DNA of 64,000 nt, taken from positions 3,961,501 to 4,025,500 of the forward strand of contig NZ_CP077089.1 of the NCBI RefSeq assembly GCF_014268445.2, read 5' to 3'. Numbering within the stretch: position 1 is the first letter of the stretch; every line of letters begins with the position of its first letter. Shown piece after piece: positions 24,923-34,228 of the stretch. This DNA comes from Pseudomonas tensinigenes (GTDB lineage: Bacteria > Pseudomonadota > Gammaproteobacteria > Pseudomonadales > Pseudomonadaceae). The notes below the pieces were generated by a model, which was not told where the DNA came from, did not search any database, and saw nothing but the letters and a program-made list of their open reading frames with translations. The position numbers and the translations under genes were made by a program.

Positions 24923-26215
24923 TCAGTTCAAGACGCGTGCCAAGGCGCTTTCGAGAATCTGCAAGGCTTCGTCGATCTGCGTCGGCGTGGCCACCAGTGG
25001 CGCGAGAAAACGCAGAACATTGCGGTGCACACCGCACTTGATCACCAGCAAGCCGCCCTTGCGCGCCTCATCGATCAAGCGTTGATTCAGATCCGCATCG
25101 GGTGTACGCGCGTCGTCAGGCTTGATCAACTCGATCGCCAGCATGAAACCGGTACCGCGCACGTCGCCGATTTGCGCGTAACGGCTCTGCAACTTCAACA
25201 AACCCTGACGCAAGTGTTCGCCCAGCGCCTCGCCGCGTGCCAGCAACTGCTCCGCCTCAAAGGCCTCGATCACCGCCAGCGCCGCTGCGCATGACAACGC
25301 GTTGCCGCCGTAAGTGCCGCCCAGACCTCCGGGCAACGGCGCGTCCATGATGGCCGCTTTACCGACCACCCCCGACAGCGGCAAACCACCGGCCAGACTT
25401 TTCGCCACGGTTACCAGATCAGGCTGGATGCCCGCGTGCTGGAAACCGAACCATTTGCCCGTGCGGCCGAACCCCGTCTGGATTTCATCGAGAATCAGCA
25501 CGATGCCGTGCTTTTCGGTCAGCGCGCGCAGGGCCTGAAGGAACTCGGCCGGTGCCGCGAGAAAGCCGCCGTCGCCCTGCACGGGTTCGATGATGATGGC
25601 AGCCACCCGCTCAGGCGCCACTTGCGTTGCGAACAGTTCCTCGAGGGCCTTGAGCGCCATGTCACTGGTCAGGCCGCGATAGGCATTCGGGTAAGGCGTG
25701 TGAAAAACCTCCGGTGCAAACGGGCCGAAGTTCTGTTTGTAAGGCTGGCTCATGCCGGTCAGCGTGGTGCCCAGCAAGGTACGACCATGGAAGCCGCCAC
25801 GAAAGGCAATCACCGCCGAACGGCCGGTGTGAGCCCTGGCGATTTTCACTGCGTTCTCGACCGCTTCGGCGCCGGAGGTGAAGAACGCGGCCTTATAGGC
25901 TTGCTGGCCGCCGATCATTTCACACAGGCGCTGGGCCAGATCCAGATAAGGTTGATAGGCGACCACCTGGAAGCAGGCGTGCGAAATTTTGTGCAATTGC
26001 TGCTGCACCGCCGCCACCACTTTGGGATGGTTGTGACCGATGTTCAACACGCCGATGCCGCCGACAAAATCCAGGTAGCGCTTGCCGTCCACGTCCCACA
26101 ACTCGGCGCCCTGGGCGCGATCAATCACCAATGGGTGAGCGGTAACCAGGCCACGCGGCACGAATTGATCGCGCTGACGGAGCAAATGAGGGGTGTCGTC
26201 GACTTTGCTATTCAT
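24923..26215 (-). CDS. gabT: 4-aminobutyrate aminotransferase-like (class III PLP)
   Basis: 430 residues. Class III motifs: FTSGAEAVENAVKIAR, EPVQGDGG, the Asp of DEIQTGFGRTG and the PLP lysine in TVAKSLAGGLP near residue 270. It should move an omega-amino group to 2-oxoglutarate, with 4-aminobutyrate or a related compound as substrate. ATG at 26215 has GGGAA upstream; an ATG 4 codons earlier has none. It probably leads the HAD gene in one transcript. Succinate-semialdehyde dehydrogenase lies about 2.4 kb further on, matching a GABA-type route. The symbol is by resemblance; paralogues are common. Confidence 0.8.
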   Translation of the reverse strand: MNSKVDDTPHLLRQRDQFVPRGLVTAHPLVIDRAQGAELWDVDGKRYLDFVGGIGVLNIGHNHPKVVAAVQQQLHKISHACFQVVAYQPYLDLAQRLCEMIGGQQAYKAAFFTSGAEAVENAVKIARAHTGRSAVIAFRGGFHGRTLLGTTLTGMSQPYKQNFGPFAPEVFHTPYPNAYRGLTSDMALKALEELFATQVAPERVAAIIIEPVQGDGGFLAAPAEFLQALRALTEKHGIVLILDEIQTGFGRTGKWFGFQHAGIQPDLVTVAKSLAGGLPLSGVVGKAAIMDAPLPGGLGGTYGGNALSCAAALAVIEAFEAEQLLARGEALGEHLRQGLLKLQSRYAQIGDVRGTGFMLAIELIKPDDARTPDADLNQRLIDEARKGGLLVIKCGVHRNVLRFLAPLVATPTQIDEALQILESALARVLN

Positions 26216-26486
26216 GGCATTTCCCATCGTGAGTCCGGCAACCTGGAGGTGGTTGCGATGGTGTTCAGATTAAGGCTTGCGCGAAACGAACTACGCCGAA
26301 CTTCCCCCCTGAGAAATTCGGATCGACTGTTTTGACCCTGCCAAACGGCAGATTCCTTCAGCCCGCCGAATCTGCCGCCGTCGCGTTCATCGAGCGTGAC
26401 GCAGACCGTTTGCACTGACGCTTTCGACAGATCCTGCGCCGGCATTGCGCGATCATGAAAGCACCTACCCCTTTCAGGAATTGCTC

Positions 26487-27413
26487 ATGGCCCTGCTTTA
26501 TAAAGCTGACCCTGTACGCGGCGAACAGTGGCAAGCGTTGTTCGCCGAACACGCCCCGGACATCGAATGGCGCGCCTGGCCAGATATCGGCGATCCGGCC
26601 GACATTGATTACCTGGCTGCGTGGCAAGCGCCGGACGATCTGGCTGCGGTGTTGCCAAACCTGAAAGTGTTGTTCGCGCTGTCGGCCGGTGTCGATCAAC
26701 TGGATCTGAGCCGCATTCCACCCAGCCTGCCGGTGGTGCGCCTGCTTGATCCCGGCATCACCCGTGGCATGTGCGAATACGCCAGTTTCGCCGTGCTCTG
26801 CCTGCACCGCGACATGCTGCGTTACCGTCAGCAGCAAATCGCGCGTTGCTGGCAAGCGCATATGCTGCAACCGGCGCACACGCGGCGGGTCGGGGTAATG
26901 GGGCTCGGTGCGCAGGCGCAACAGATTCTGGCGACGTTGCAGCCGCTGGGCTTCGCGTTGAAAGGCTGGGCGCGCAGCCGCCATCAAATTGCCGGCGTGG
27001 ATTGCTTCGCGGGTGACGCGCAACTGTCGGCGTTTCTCAGCCAGTGCGACATTCTCCTGTGCGTGTTGCCGCTGACCGAACAGACCCAAGGGATTCTTGA
27101 TCGTGACGTGTTCCGGCAACTGCCGCACGGTGCGGCGCTGATCAATATGGGCCGTGGTGGGCATCTGGTGGAAAGCGATCTGTTGCAAGCACTGGACAGC
27201 GGACAGCTCAGTGGCGCGGTGCTTGATGTATTACAGGAAGAACCAGCACCGGCGGATCATCCGTTCTGGGCGCATCCAAAGATTCTGCTGACGCCGCACA
27301 TTGCGGCGATGACGCAACCGCAAACCGCATTTGCGGTGTTGCTGGAAAACATTCGCCGGTTTCAGCGCGGGGAGCCAATGGCGGGCCAGATCGACCGCCA
27401 GCAGGGTTACTGA
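26487..27413 (+). CDS. ghrA: glyoxylate/hydroxypyruvate reductase A-like (D-2-hydroxyacid dehydrogenase)
   Basis: 308 residues matching GhrA: MALLYKADPVRGEQWQALF, LFALSAGVDQLD, cofactor region GVMGLGAQAQQI, catalytic Arg in INMGRGGHLVE, Glu in EEPAP and His in LTPHIAAMT. Reduces glyoxylate or hydroxypyruvate with NADPH. AGGA precedes the ATG at 26487; an ATG at 26445 has no ribosome site. It is divergent from the GabT-like gene, sharing a 271-bp promoter interval. Confidence 0.9.
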   Translation: MALLYKADPVRGEQWQALFAEHAPDIEWRAWPDIGDPADIDYLAAWQAPDDLAAVLPNLKVLFALSAGVDQLDLSRIPPSLPVVRLLDPGITRGMCEYASFAVLCLHRDMLRYRQQQIARCWQAHMLQPAHTRRVGVMGLGAQAQQILATLQPLGFALKGWARSRHQIAGVDCFAGDAQLSAFLSQCDILLCVLPLTEQTQGILDRDVFRQLPHGAALINMGRGGHLVESDLLQALDSGQLSGAVLDVLQEEPAPADHPFWAHPKILLTPHIAAMTQPQTAFAVLLENIRRFQRGEPMAGQIDRQQGY

Positions 27414-27430
27414 AAACATCAATAACCCAA

Positions 27431-27512
27431 GTGTGCGAGCCTGCTCACGAATGCGCATCGTCAGTTGATCGTCTCCGGGCTGACACCGCTTTCGCGAGCA
27501 GGCTCGCTTCCC
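27431..27512. repeat. REPIN (paired REP sequences)
   Basis: GTGTGCGAGCCTGCTCACGA (27431-27450) faces TTCGCGAGCAGGCTCGCTTC (27491-27510), the usual Pseudomonas REP core in opposite orientations about 40 bp apart. It sits between convergent genes. Confidence 0.8.
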
Positions 27513-27531
27513 CAGGCTGATTGACGTGGGC

Positions 27532-28611
27532 TTAAAGGATGTCGGCGATGGCTTTACCGACGTCTTGCGTCGCGCCTTTTCCGCCGAGATCCGGGGTAAT
27601 CGGGCCGTCGGCAATCACCTGCTCGATTGCCCGCAATATCCCGTCATGCGCGGCCCGATAACGCTCATCACCGTTGCCGAGAAAATCGAGCATCAAAGCA
27701 CCGGACCAGATCATCGCAATCGGATTGGCAATGTTCTGCCCGTAGATATCCGGCGCCGAACCATGCACCGGTTCGAACAACGAGGGAAAACGGCGCTCAG
27801 GATCGAGGTTGGCCGAAGGCGCAATGCCGATGGTTCCGGCACACGCCGGCCCCAGGTCGGACAGGATGTCGCCAAACAGATTCGAGGCCACGACCACATC
27901 AAATCGATCCGGTTGCAAGACGAACCGTGCGCAGAGGATATCGATGTGTTGCTTGTCCCAGGTAACTTGCGGGTAGTTCGCCGCCATCAACGCGGTGCGC
28001 TCGTCCCAGTAGGGCATGCTGATGGAAATGCCGTTGGACTTGGTCGCCGCCGTCAGACGCTTGCGCGGGCGGCTCTGGGCCAGATCGAAGGCAAATTTCA
28101 GAATTCGGTCGACACCGCGACGGGTGAACACTGACTCTTGCAGCACGAACTCATGCTCGGTGCCTTCGAACATTTTTCCGCCTACCGAGGAATACTCGCC
28201 CTCCGTGTTCTCGCGGATCACCACGAAGTCGATGTCGCCCGGTTCGCGCCCGGCCAGCGGGCACGGGACACCGGGAAACAGGCGCACCGGACGGATATTC
28301 ACGTATTGGTCGAAATCACGGCGAAACTTCAGCAGTGATCCCCACAACGAAATGTGATCGGGCACCTTGTCTGGCCAGCCGACCGCTCCGAAATAAATCG
28401 CGTCGAAGCCCTTGAGCTGCTCAAACCAGTCATCGGGCATCATCTGCCCATGCTCCAGGTAGTAATCGCAGTTGGCCCATTCAAGAACTTCAATGTTCAA
28501 GTCCAACTGCCATTTGCTCGCAGCCTTCTCCAGCACACGCAAACCTTCGGGCAACACTTCCTTGCCAATGCCGTCGCCGGCAATCGCGGCGATCTTGAAT
28601 GCCTTGCTCAT
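27532..28611 (-). CDS. tartrate / D-malate dehydrogenase (decarboxylating), isocitrate dehydrogenase family
   Basis: 359 residues. IAGDGIGKEV at the start, WGSLLKFRRDFDQYVNIRPVR, ASNLFGDILSDLGPACAG and EPVHGSAPDI are the signatures of TDH/D-malate dehydrogenase, related to isopropylmalate dehydrogenase. It oxidises D-malate or tartrate with NAD+. ATG at 28611 follows GGAGGCAGG; an ATG 7 codons upstream lies in the intergenic gap. It is 26 bp after the succinate-semialdehyde dehydrogenase and probably co-transcribed. Confidence 0.88.
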   Translation of the reverse strand: MSKAFKIAAIAGDGIGKEVLPEGLRVLEKAASKWQLDLNIEVLEWANCDYYLEHGQMMPDDWFEQLKGFDAIYFGAVGWPDKVPDHISLWGSLLKFRRDFDQYVNIRPVRLFPGVPCPLAGREPGDIDFVVIRENTEGEYSSVGGKMFEGTEHEFVLQESVFTRRGVDRILKFAFDLAQSRPRKRLTAATKSNGISISMPYWDERTALMAANYPQVTWDKQHIDILCARFVLQPDRFDVVVASNLFGDILSDLGPACAGTIGIAPSANLDPERRFPSLFEPVHGSAPDIYGQNIANPIAMIWSGALMLDFLGNGDERYRAAHDGILRAIEQVIADGPITPDLGGKGATQDVGKAIADIL

Positions 28612-28637
28612 TGAACCTGCCTCCCCATGCATGTGAA

Positions 28638-30095
28638 TTACAGCCCGCCGATGTGGAAGGCTTTGACTTCAAGGTATTCATCCAGGCCGTACTTGCTGCC
28701 CTCGCGGCCTAGCCCCGATTGCTTGATACCGCCGAACGGCGCGACGTCCATGGAGATGATTCCGGTATTGAGGCCGACCATGCCGAACTCCAGCGCTTCG
28801 CCGAACCGCCAGGAGCGGCGCAGATCCTGGGTGAAATAGTAGGCACCCAAGCCATACGGCGTGGCATTGGCCAGGGCGAGCGCTTGCGCCTCATCGTCAA
28901 ACCGCATCAACGGCGCCACCGGGCCGAAGGTTTCTTCGTTGGCCAGCAGCATGCCGGCATGCGCATCGCTCAGAACGGTGGGTTGCACGAACTGGCTGCT
29001 GGCATCCGGCATGCCGCCACAGAGCAAGCGCGCGCCCTGAGTCAGCGCATCGTCGATGTGCCGCGCGACTTTGCTTACCGCGGCCGGGTTGATCAGCGGG
29101 CCAATCGTGACGTCAGCCTCCAGGCCATTACCGACCTTGAGCTTGCCGACCTCTTCCACCAGTCGCTGAGCGAAGCGTTCATAGATGCCGTTTTGCACAA
29201 GGATGCGGTTGGCACACACGCAAGTCTGGCCGGCATTGCGAAATTTGCTGAGCATGACCCCGGCCACGGCCTGCTCCAGATCGGCGTCATCGAAGACAAT
29301 GAAGGGCGCGTTACCGCCCAACTCCAGACTCAAACGCTTGATGTGCTCGGCGCTCTGGCGCATCAGCAAACGGCCTACAGGGGTCGAGCCGGTAAAGGAA
29401 ATCTTGCGAACTGTCGGGTTGCCGGTCAGCTCTTCACCAATGCCGGCGGGCATTCCGGTCACCACATTGAACACACCGGCCGGAATACCGACACGTTCTG
29501 CCAATACCGCCAGCGCCAGCGCCGACAGCGGTGTGAGATCCGACGGTTTGACAATGATCGGGCAACCCGCCGCCAGCGCCGGCGCGCATTTTCGGGTGAT
29601 CATCGCATTGGGGAAGTTCCACGGCGTGATCGCCGCGCAGACGCCGACCGGTTGTTTCAAGGTCAGCAGCCGACGGTCGCCGCCAGGTGCCGGCATGGTT
29701 TCGCCGTAGACACGGCGGGCCTCTTCAGCGAACCACTTGACGAACCCGGCACCGTAGCGGATTTCGCCTTTGGCTTCGTTCAGCGGCTTGCCCTGTTCGC
29801 AGGTCATGATCAGTGCCAGATCATCGAGGTTGTCGATCATGGCCTGATACCAACGCTCGAGCAAAGTGGCGCGCTCGGCGGCCGGGCGCGCACGCCAGGC
29901 TGGCCAGGCCTTGTCGGCGGCCTCGATGGCGCGGCGGGTCTCCGTGCCTTGCATGGCCGGCACCCGGGCAAGCAACTGACCGCTGGCCGGATCAATAACG
30001 TCGAGGGTCGCGGCGTCATCGGCGCCGATCCACTGCCCGTTTATATAAGCGAGTTCTGCCAAAAGGCTGGAGTCTTTCAAACGATTCTTGAGCAT
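28638..30095 (-). CDS. gabD: succinate-semialdehyde dehydrogenase (NAD(P)+)
   Basis: 485 residues. The catalytic Cys is in FRNAGQTCVCANR and the general base Glu in LELGGNAPF; PWNFPNAMI and the CEQGKPLNEAKGE segment are typical of GabD/SSADH. It oxidises succinate semialdehyde to succinate, or a related aldehyde. It starts just after a REP-like palindrome that separates it from the deacylase gene. The tartrate/D-malate dehydrogenase gene follows at 26 bp. Confidence 0.88.
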   Translation of the reverse strand: MLKNRLKDSSLLAELAYINGQWIGADDAATLDVIDPASGQLLARVPAMQGTETRRAIEAADKAWPAWRARPAAERATLLERWYQAMIDNLDDLALIMTCEQGKPLNEAKGEIRYGAGFVKWFAEEARRVYGETMPAPGGDRRLLTLKQPVGVCAAITPWNFPNAMITRKCAPALAAGCPIIVKPSDLTPLSALALAVLAERVGIPAGVFNVVTGMPAGIGEELTGNPTVRKISFTGSTPVGRLLMRQSAEHIKRLSLELGGNAPFIVFDDADLEQAVAGVMLSKFRNAGQTCVCANRILVQNGIYERFAQRLVEEVGKLKVGNGLEADVTIGPLINPAAVSKVARHIDDALTQGARLLCGGMPDASSQFVQPTVLSDAHAGMLLANEETFGPVAPLMRFDDEAQALALANATPYGLGAYYFTQDLRRSWRFGEALEFGMVGLNTGIISMDVAPFGGIKQSGLGREGSKYGLDEYLEVKAFHIGGL

Positions 30096-30220
30096 GGTCG
30101 AGTCCTGATTCGAGACATGCTCCAGTCTAGGGAGGTACTACGGGGGAGGATGCTGAAAGCGCTTTGAGGACGGCGTCGGATGCTGAAATTTTCGCCGCAA
30201 CAGCAGATCAACACAAAATC

Positions 30221-30250
30221 CTGTAGGCGCGAGCCGGCTCGCACCTACAG
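30221..30250. repeat. REP-like palindrome between deacylase and SSADH genes
   Basis: CTGTAGGCGCGAGCC (30221-30235) and GGCTCGCACCTACAG (30236-30250) pair with one mismatch and no loop. This is a common Pseudomonas intergenic repeat and could act as a weak terminator between the two genes. Confidence 0.75.
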
Positions 30251-30256
30251 GCACCG

Positions 30257-31414
30257 TCATTGTTTCAGCGAACCCAGCAAACCCTGAAGAAACCGCTCCC
30301 CGGCCTCCATCTGACTGACCTCGATAAACTCATCCGGCTTGTGCGCCTGCTCGATCGAACCCGGCCCGCACACCACCACCGGCACATCCAGACGCTGCTT
30401 GAACAAACCGCCTTCCGTGCCGAAAGACACCTTGGACACACCGGTATCCGGCGCGGCGAAGTTTTTCAGAAAGCGCACGGCTTCGACGCTCGGATGCGTG
30501 TCGAGCCCAGGATAGACATTCAGCGTTTCGATCTCGATGGCGGCGACGCTCGACAGTAAACGCGCCTCGCGCACGATCAGCTCGGCGCGCTCCTGCATCT
30601 GCGCGAGAAACTGGTCCAGATCATCGGCCGGCAAGTTGCGCACCTCGAAGTCCAGAGTGCACAGATTGGGCACGATGTTCAGGGCCCGCCCGCCACCAAT
30701 CTGACCGACATGCACCGTGGTGTAAGGCACGTCGTAATCCGTATCCTGGGCGCCCTGCTCCTGCAATTGGCGCTGACTGTCGCGCAGTGCGGCGATAAAG
30801 TCGCAGGCCACGTGAATCGCATTGACCGAGCGAGGCGCCAGTGAGGAATGCGCTTCCAGGCCACGACAGTAGGTGCGATAGGAGCCCTTGCCCTTGTGCC
30901 CGAGTACGAACTGCATGTTGGTCGGCTCGCCAATCAGGCACAGAAACGGGCGCACCGGGGCTAGATGCAAAACGTCGAGCAAGCGCCGCACACCGACGCA
31001 GCCGGTTTCTTCGTCGTGGGACAATGCCAGTTGCAATGGCCGGTTCAGCGAATGGTCGGCAGCGTCGAGCATCGCGTCGATGGCCAAGGCAATGAACCCT
31101 TTCATGTCGCAACTGCCGCGCCCGTAAATTCGCCCGTCCTGCAGGGTCGCCTGAAACGGCTCAAGCGTCCACGCCTGCCCTGCCGCCGGCACTACGTCGG
31201 TGTGCCCGGACAGCAGGATACCCGGCACGCCTTGCGGGCCGGTGCTGGCGAACAGGTTGGCTTTCCTGCCGGTTTGGTCTTTGACGATCAGCGACTCGAT
31301 GCCCTTGCTCAGCAGCAATTCGCGGACGTAATCAATCAGGGCCATGTTCGACTCCGAAGAGACTGTGTCGAACGCCAACAAACGCTTGAGAATCTCCAGT
31401 ACGCGCGGCTTCAT
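30257..31414 (-). CDS. argE: M20 deacylase, acetylornithine deacetylase (ArgE) type
   Basis: 385 residues. Metal-binding motifs GHTDVVPA, GRGSCDMKG, DEETGCVG and GEPTN, and a closing PGSIEQAHKP, match ArgE. It removes an acyl group from the nitrogen of an amino acid. In Pseudomonas the arginine pathway usually uses ArgJ, so inside this uptake/oxidation cluster a role on another N-acylated amino acid is more likely; this is inference. The ATG overlaps the stop of the preceding FAD gene (ATGA). Confidence 0.85.
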   Translation of the reverse strand: MKPRVLEILKRLLAFDTVSSESNMALIDYVRELLLSKGIESLIVKDQTGRKANLFASTGPQGVPGILLSGHTDVVPAAGQAWTLEPFQATLQDGRIYGRGSCDMKGFIALAIDAMLDAADHSLNRPLQLALSHDEETGCVGVRRLLDVLHLAPVRPFLCLIGEPTNMQFVLGHKGKGSYRTYCRGLEAHSSLAPRSVNAIHVACDFIAALRDSQRQLQEQGAQDTDYDVPYTTVHVGQIGGGRALNIVPNLCTLDFEVRNLPADDLDQFLAQMQERAELIVREARLLSSVAAIEIETLNVYPGLDTHPSVEAVRFLKNFAAPDTGVSKVSFGTEGGLFKQRLDVPVVVCGPGSIEQAHKPDEFIEVSQMEAGERFLQGLLGSLKQ

Positions 31415-32565
31415 GAGGCTTTGCTCCGTTGCTCGGTCAGGGTGGCGAACCGGCGGATGGAGAACGGTTCAATCGAGGTGCTGGTGCTGCCGGTGCTGAT
31501 CAGTTCGGCCATGACGTCACCCACCCCAGGGCCGAGCTGGAAGCCGTGACCGCAGAATCCGAAGGCATAGAACAAACCGTCAACCGTGCCGCTCGGTCCC
31601 ATGATCGGCAAGGAGTCCGGCAGATAACCTTCAATGCCACTCCAGACGCGGATGATGTTCAGATTGCCGACACCTGGCAGCAGGCGCCGCATCTGTTCCA
31701 TCTGATTGAGCAGACTGCGCGGCTCGAAATAGGCGCGGCGATTGAGCATGTCCGGCTTGCTGCGGTAGCCGCCACCGATGACGATGTTGCCGCGCGGAAT
31801 CTGCCGAAAATAGATCACTTCCTCGGCGATCTTGGTGTAAACGCCAATCACCGTCGGCAACGCGTACGGCACCGGCTCGGTCACGGCCATTTGCGGGCCG
31901 TGGGTGCCCAGCGGCACCGGTTCGCCGAATTGTTGCGACAGCTTCTGCCCCCACGCACCGGCAGTAATCAACAACTGTGCCGCGCTGAACTGGCGGCCAT
32001 CGGTGGTGCTGACGCGAAAATCGCCAGCAACCTTTTGCACTTCGGCCACTTCAGTCTGTTCCTCGATCCGCGCCCCCTGACGCCGTGCTGCCCGGGCAAA
32101 TGCAGGTGCCGCCAGGCGTGGATTGGCGTGACCATCGTGCGGAGCGTAAGAGCCACCCTTGACGTCTGGGCCAAGGAAGGGAAAGCGCTCATGCAACGCT
32201 TGGCCACGGTAGATTTGCAGATCCAGTTGCGCCGCTTCCGGCGCGTTGGCATACGCCTCCAGTTCGGCAATTTCGTCGTCGCGATAACACACGCGCATGT
32301 GCCCGCTGGCGATGAACTCCAGGTCGTCATCGATCAGTTCCGGCAAGCGCTTCCACAATGCCCATGAACGGTTGGCCAGTTCCAGTTGCCCCAGATAGCG
32401 GCCCTGACGACGGACGTTGCCGAAGTTGACACCGCTGGCGTACTGGCCGATCTGGTCACGCTCAAGCAGGATCACCGAGTGCCCGCGACGACGCAGGAAA
32501 AACGCTGCCGCCGAGCCCATCAAGCCACCGCCGACAATCACCACATCAGCTTTTTCAACAGTCAT
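31411..32565 (-). CDS. FAD-dependent oxidoreductase, opine oxidase subunit B / D-amino acid dehydrogenase type
   Basis: 384 residues of the DAO family. FAD motif VVIVGGGLMGSAAAFFLRRRGH starts near residue 8; SGVNFGNVR and FCGHGFQLGPGVG near the end contact the flavin. GAGGAGGTG precedes the ATG at 32565. Together with the next two upstream proteins it matches the three-part dehydrogenases represented by octopine/nopaline oxidases and LhpBEF. It overlaps both neighbours by 4 bases, so the subunits should be made together. Confidence 0.85.
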   Translation of the reverse strand: MTVEKADVVIVGGGLMGSAAAFFLRRRGHSVILLERDQIGQYASGVNFGNVRRQGRYLGQLELANRSWALWKRLPELIDDDLEFIASGHMRVCYRDDEIAELEAYANAPEAAQLDLQIYRGQALHERFPFLGPDVKGGSYAPHDGHANPRLAAPAFARAARRQGARIEEQTEVAEVQKVAGDFRVSTTDGRQFSAAQLLITAGAWGQKLSQQFGEPVPLGTHGPQMAVTEPVPYALPTVIGVYTKIAEEVIYFRQIPRGNIVIGGGYRSKPDMLNRRAYFEPRSLLNQMEQMRRLLPGVGNLNIIRVWSGIEGYLPDSLPIMGPSGTVDGLFYAFGFCGHGFQLGPGVGDVMAELISTGSTSTSIEPFSIRRFATLTEQRSKAS

Positions 32566-33938
32566 GGCGACACCTCCTCGGTGAACATCGAAAGCGGTTT
32601 GACCGGCGCCTGGCCGCGTTGTCGACCGACCTGCTGCACGCTGACACCCGCCGCTGCCGCGATCACCTCGGCCCCGGCCTGGGAACAATAACGGCCCTGA
32701 CAGCGGCCCATGCCGACCCGGCTGAACGCTTTGGCACGGTTGACCTCACAGGCGCCCTTCTCGCTGACAGTGCGGCGCAGCTCACCGGCGCTGATCATTT
32801 CGCACCGACAGACAATGGCAGCGTCCGGCAACGCCGCAGCTTGCTGCGCAGGCCAGGGAAAGGCTTGCGCCAGACCAAGACGAAACTGATCCATCACCAC
32901 CAGCGCCTGCCGTTGTTGCTCACGCAGACCGGCGTTTACCGGTTGGTTCAAATCTTCCAGCAAGGCCATGGCCACCAGTCGCCCGGCGTGCTCAGCCGCA
33001 TCGGCACCGCGAATTTTCGCGCCGTCGCCGGCAGCGTAGACACCGCTGACCGACGTGCGCCCCGCGTCGTCGACCGCCAGCCACCACTGGCCGGACGCCT
33101 GGTCAAAAGCCATCCGGCATCCCGCCAGATCCGCCAACTGAGTTTCCGGACGCAAGTGATAACCCAGCGCCACGGCATCGCAATCCAGACTCAGCGTTTC
33201 ACCTTTACCGGTGCGTATCCGCACGCCGCTGACGCCGCTGGCTGCATCACCCAGTACCTGCAACGGCTCGACGCCGAGATGCACCGGTATCTTTGCCCGA
33301 TACAACTGCGCCAACAATTTCATCCCGGTCAACAGCACGCCGGGGCGCGCGAGCAATTTCGGCAGTGCGCCGATGCGCTTGTGCAGCGGCGAGGTGTCCA
33401 GCACCGCGGCCACCGTCGCCCCGGCTTTCACATACTGACTGGCAACCAGATACAGCAACGGCCCGCTGCCCATGAACACAACGCTGCGACCAATCGACAC
33501 CGCTTGCGACTTGAGCGCAATCTGCGCCCCGCCAAGGCTGTAAGTGCCCGCCAGTTGCCAGCCTTCAATCGGCATCAGCCGGTCAGTGGCGCCCGTGCAG
33601 AGCAGCAACGCGTCGTAATCCAGCGTCGAGTGCCGGCCCTGACTGACGCAGCACAATTGTCCCGGCGTGAGGTTCCACACCAGGGTGTCCGGGCGATAGT
33701 CGATCCGCTCGCGCAGGTGATCAAAGCTCTCATGCAGGTCTTGCGCCTTATGCGCTTCGCTGCCGTACAGCGTGGCGTAATTGCGGGTGAATCCCTCGGG
33801 CTGGCGACGATAGATTTGTCCGCCGTCGCGGCGATTTTCATCGATCAGCGTCGGTTTGAAACCGGCCGCCACCAACGTTTCGGCACAACGAATGCCCGCA
33901 GGCCCGGCGCCGACAATGACTATGCGTGCAATGGCCAT
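32562..33938 (-). CDS. FAD/NAD(P)-binding subunit with C-terminal Fe-S region (HcnB/OoxA type)
   Basis: 458 residues. IVGAGPAGIRCAE starts near residue 8; a second nucleotide fold is VFMGSGPLLYLVASQY. The C-terminal 80 residues hold CRCE and CQGRYC, four cysteines of a BFD-like [2Fe-2S] binding unit. Homologues are subunits of hydrogen cyanide synthase, opine oxidase and D-hydroxyproline dehydrogenase. It overlaps the ferredoxin-like gene before it and the DAO subunit gene after it. Confidence 0.88.
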   Translation of the reverse strand: MAIARIVIVGAGPAGIRCAETLVAAGFKPTLIDENRRDGGQIYRRQPEGFTRNYATLYGSEAHKAQDLHESFDHLRERIDYRPDTLVWNLTPGQLCCVSQGRHSTLDYDALLLCTGATDRLMPIEGWQLAGTYSLGGAQIALKSQAVSIGRSVVFMGSGPLLYLVASQYVKAGATVAAVLDTSPLHKRIGALPKLLARPGVLLTGMKLLAQLYRAKIPVHLGVEPLQVLGDAASGVSGVRIRTGKGETLSLDCDAVALGYHLRPETQLADLAGCRMAFDQASGQWWLAVDDAGRTSVSGVYAAGDGAKIRGADAAEHAGRLVAMALLEDLNQPVNAGLREQQRQALVVMDQFRLGLAQAFPWPAQQAAALPDAAIVCRCEMISAGELRRTVSEKGACEVNRAKAFSRVGMGRCQGRYCSQAGAEVIAAAAGVSVQQVGRQRGQAPVKPLSMFTEEVSP

Positions 33939-34228
33939 TTTGCCTCCGGTTGCGTGGTGACAATGTCCAGGCCTTCACGCACTTCATTGGAACAGGCGCG
34001 CAAACGCTCGCCGCTGCGCGTCCAGACCCAGCAATCCTGGCAGGCGCCCATCAGGCAAAACCCGGCGCGTCGACCTGAATCAAACTCCGATTGACGCAAG
34101 GCATTGCCGTGAGTCAGTACGGCAACCATCAACGTGTCACCCTGCAACGCTTGCACCTGCGCACCATCCACCGTCAGGTTGACGCTAGGTCGCCCCTGTT
34201 CGGCCAGCCTTACAAAACGCCCGCTCAT
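33920..34228 (-). CDS. [2Fe-2S] ferredoxin-like subunit of the dehydrogenase
   Basis: 102 residues with Cys58-x4-Cys63-x2-Cys66-x12-Cys79, the plant-type [2Fe-2S] pattern (GFCLMGACQDCWV). It is the small subunit of the same three-part enzyme, carrying electrons from the flavins. It overlaps the FAD gene by 19 bp and the ATPase gene by 4 bp, so it is in one tight operon with the importer. Confidence 0.9.
   Translation of the reverse strand: MSGRFVRLAEQGRPSVNLTVDGAQVQALQGDTLMVAVLTHGNALRQSEFDSGRRAGFCLMGACQDCWVWTRSGERLRACSNEVREGLDIVTTQPEAKWPLHA

Noticed and set aside
32619..34094. 491-codon open frame opposite the FAD subunit gene
   Set aside because: Mirror frame of a clear oxidoreductase; Arg/Gln/His-rich and no ribosome site.
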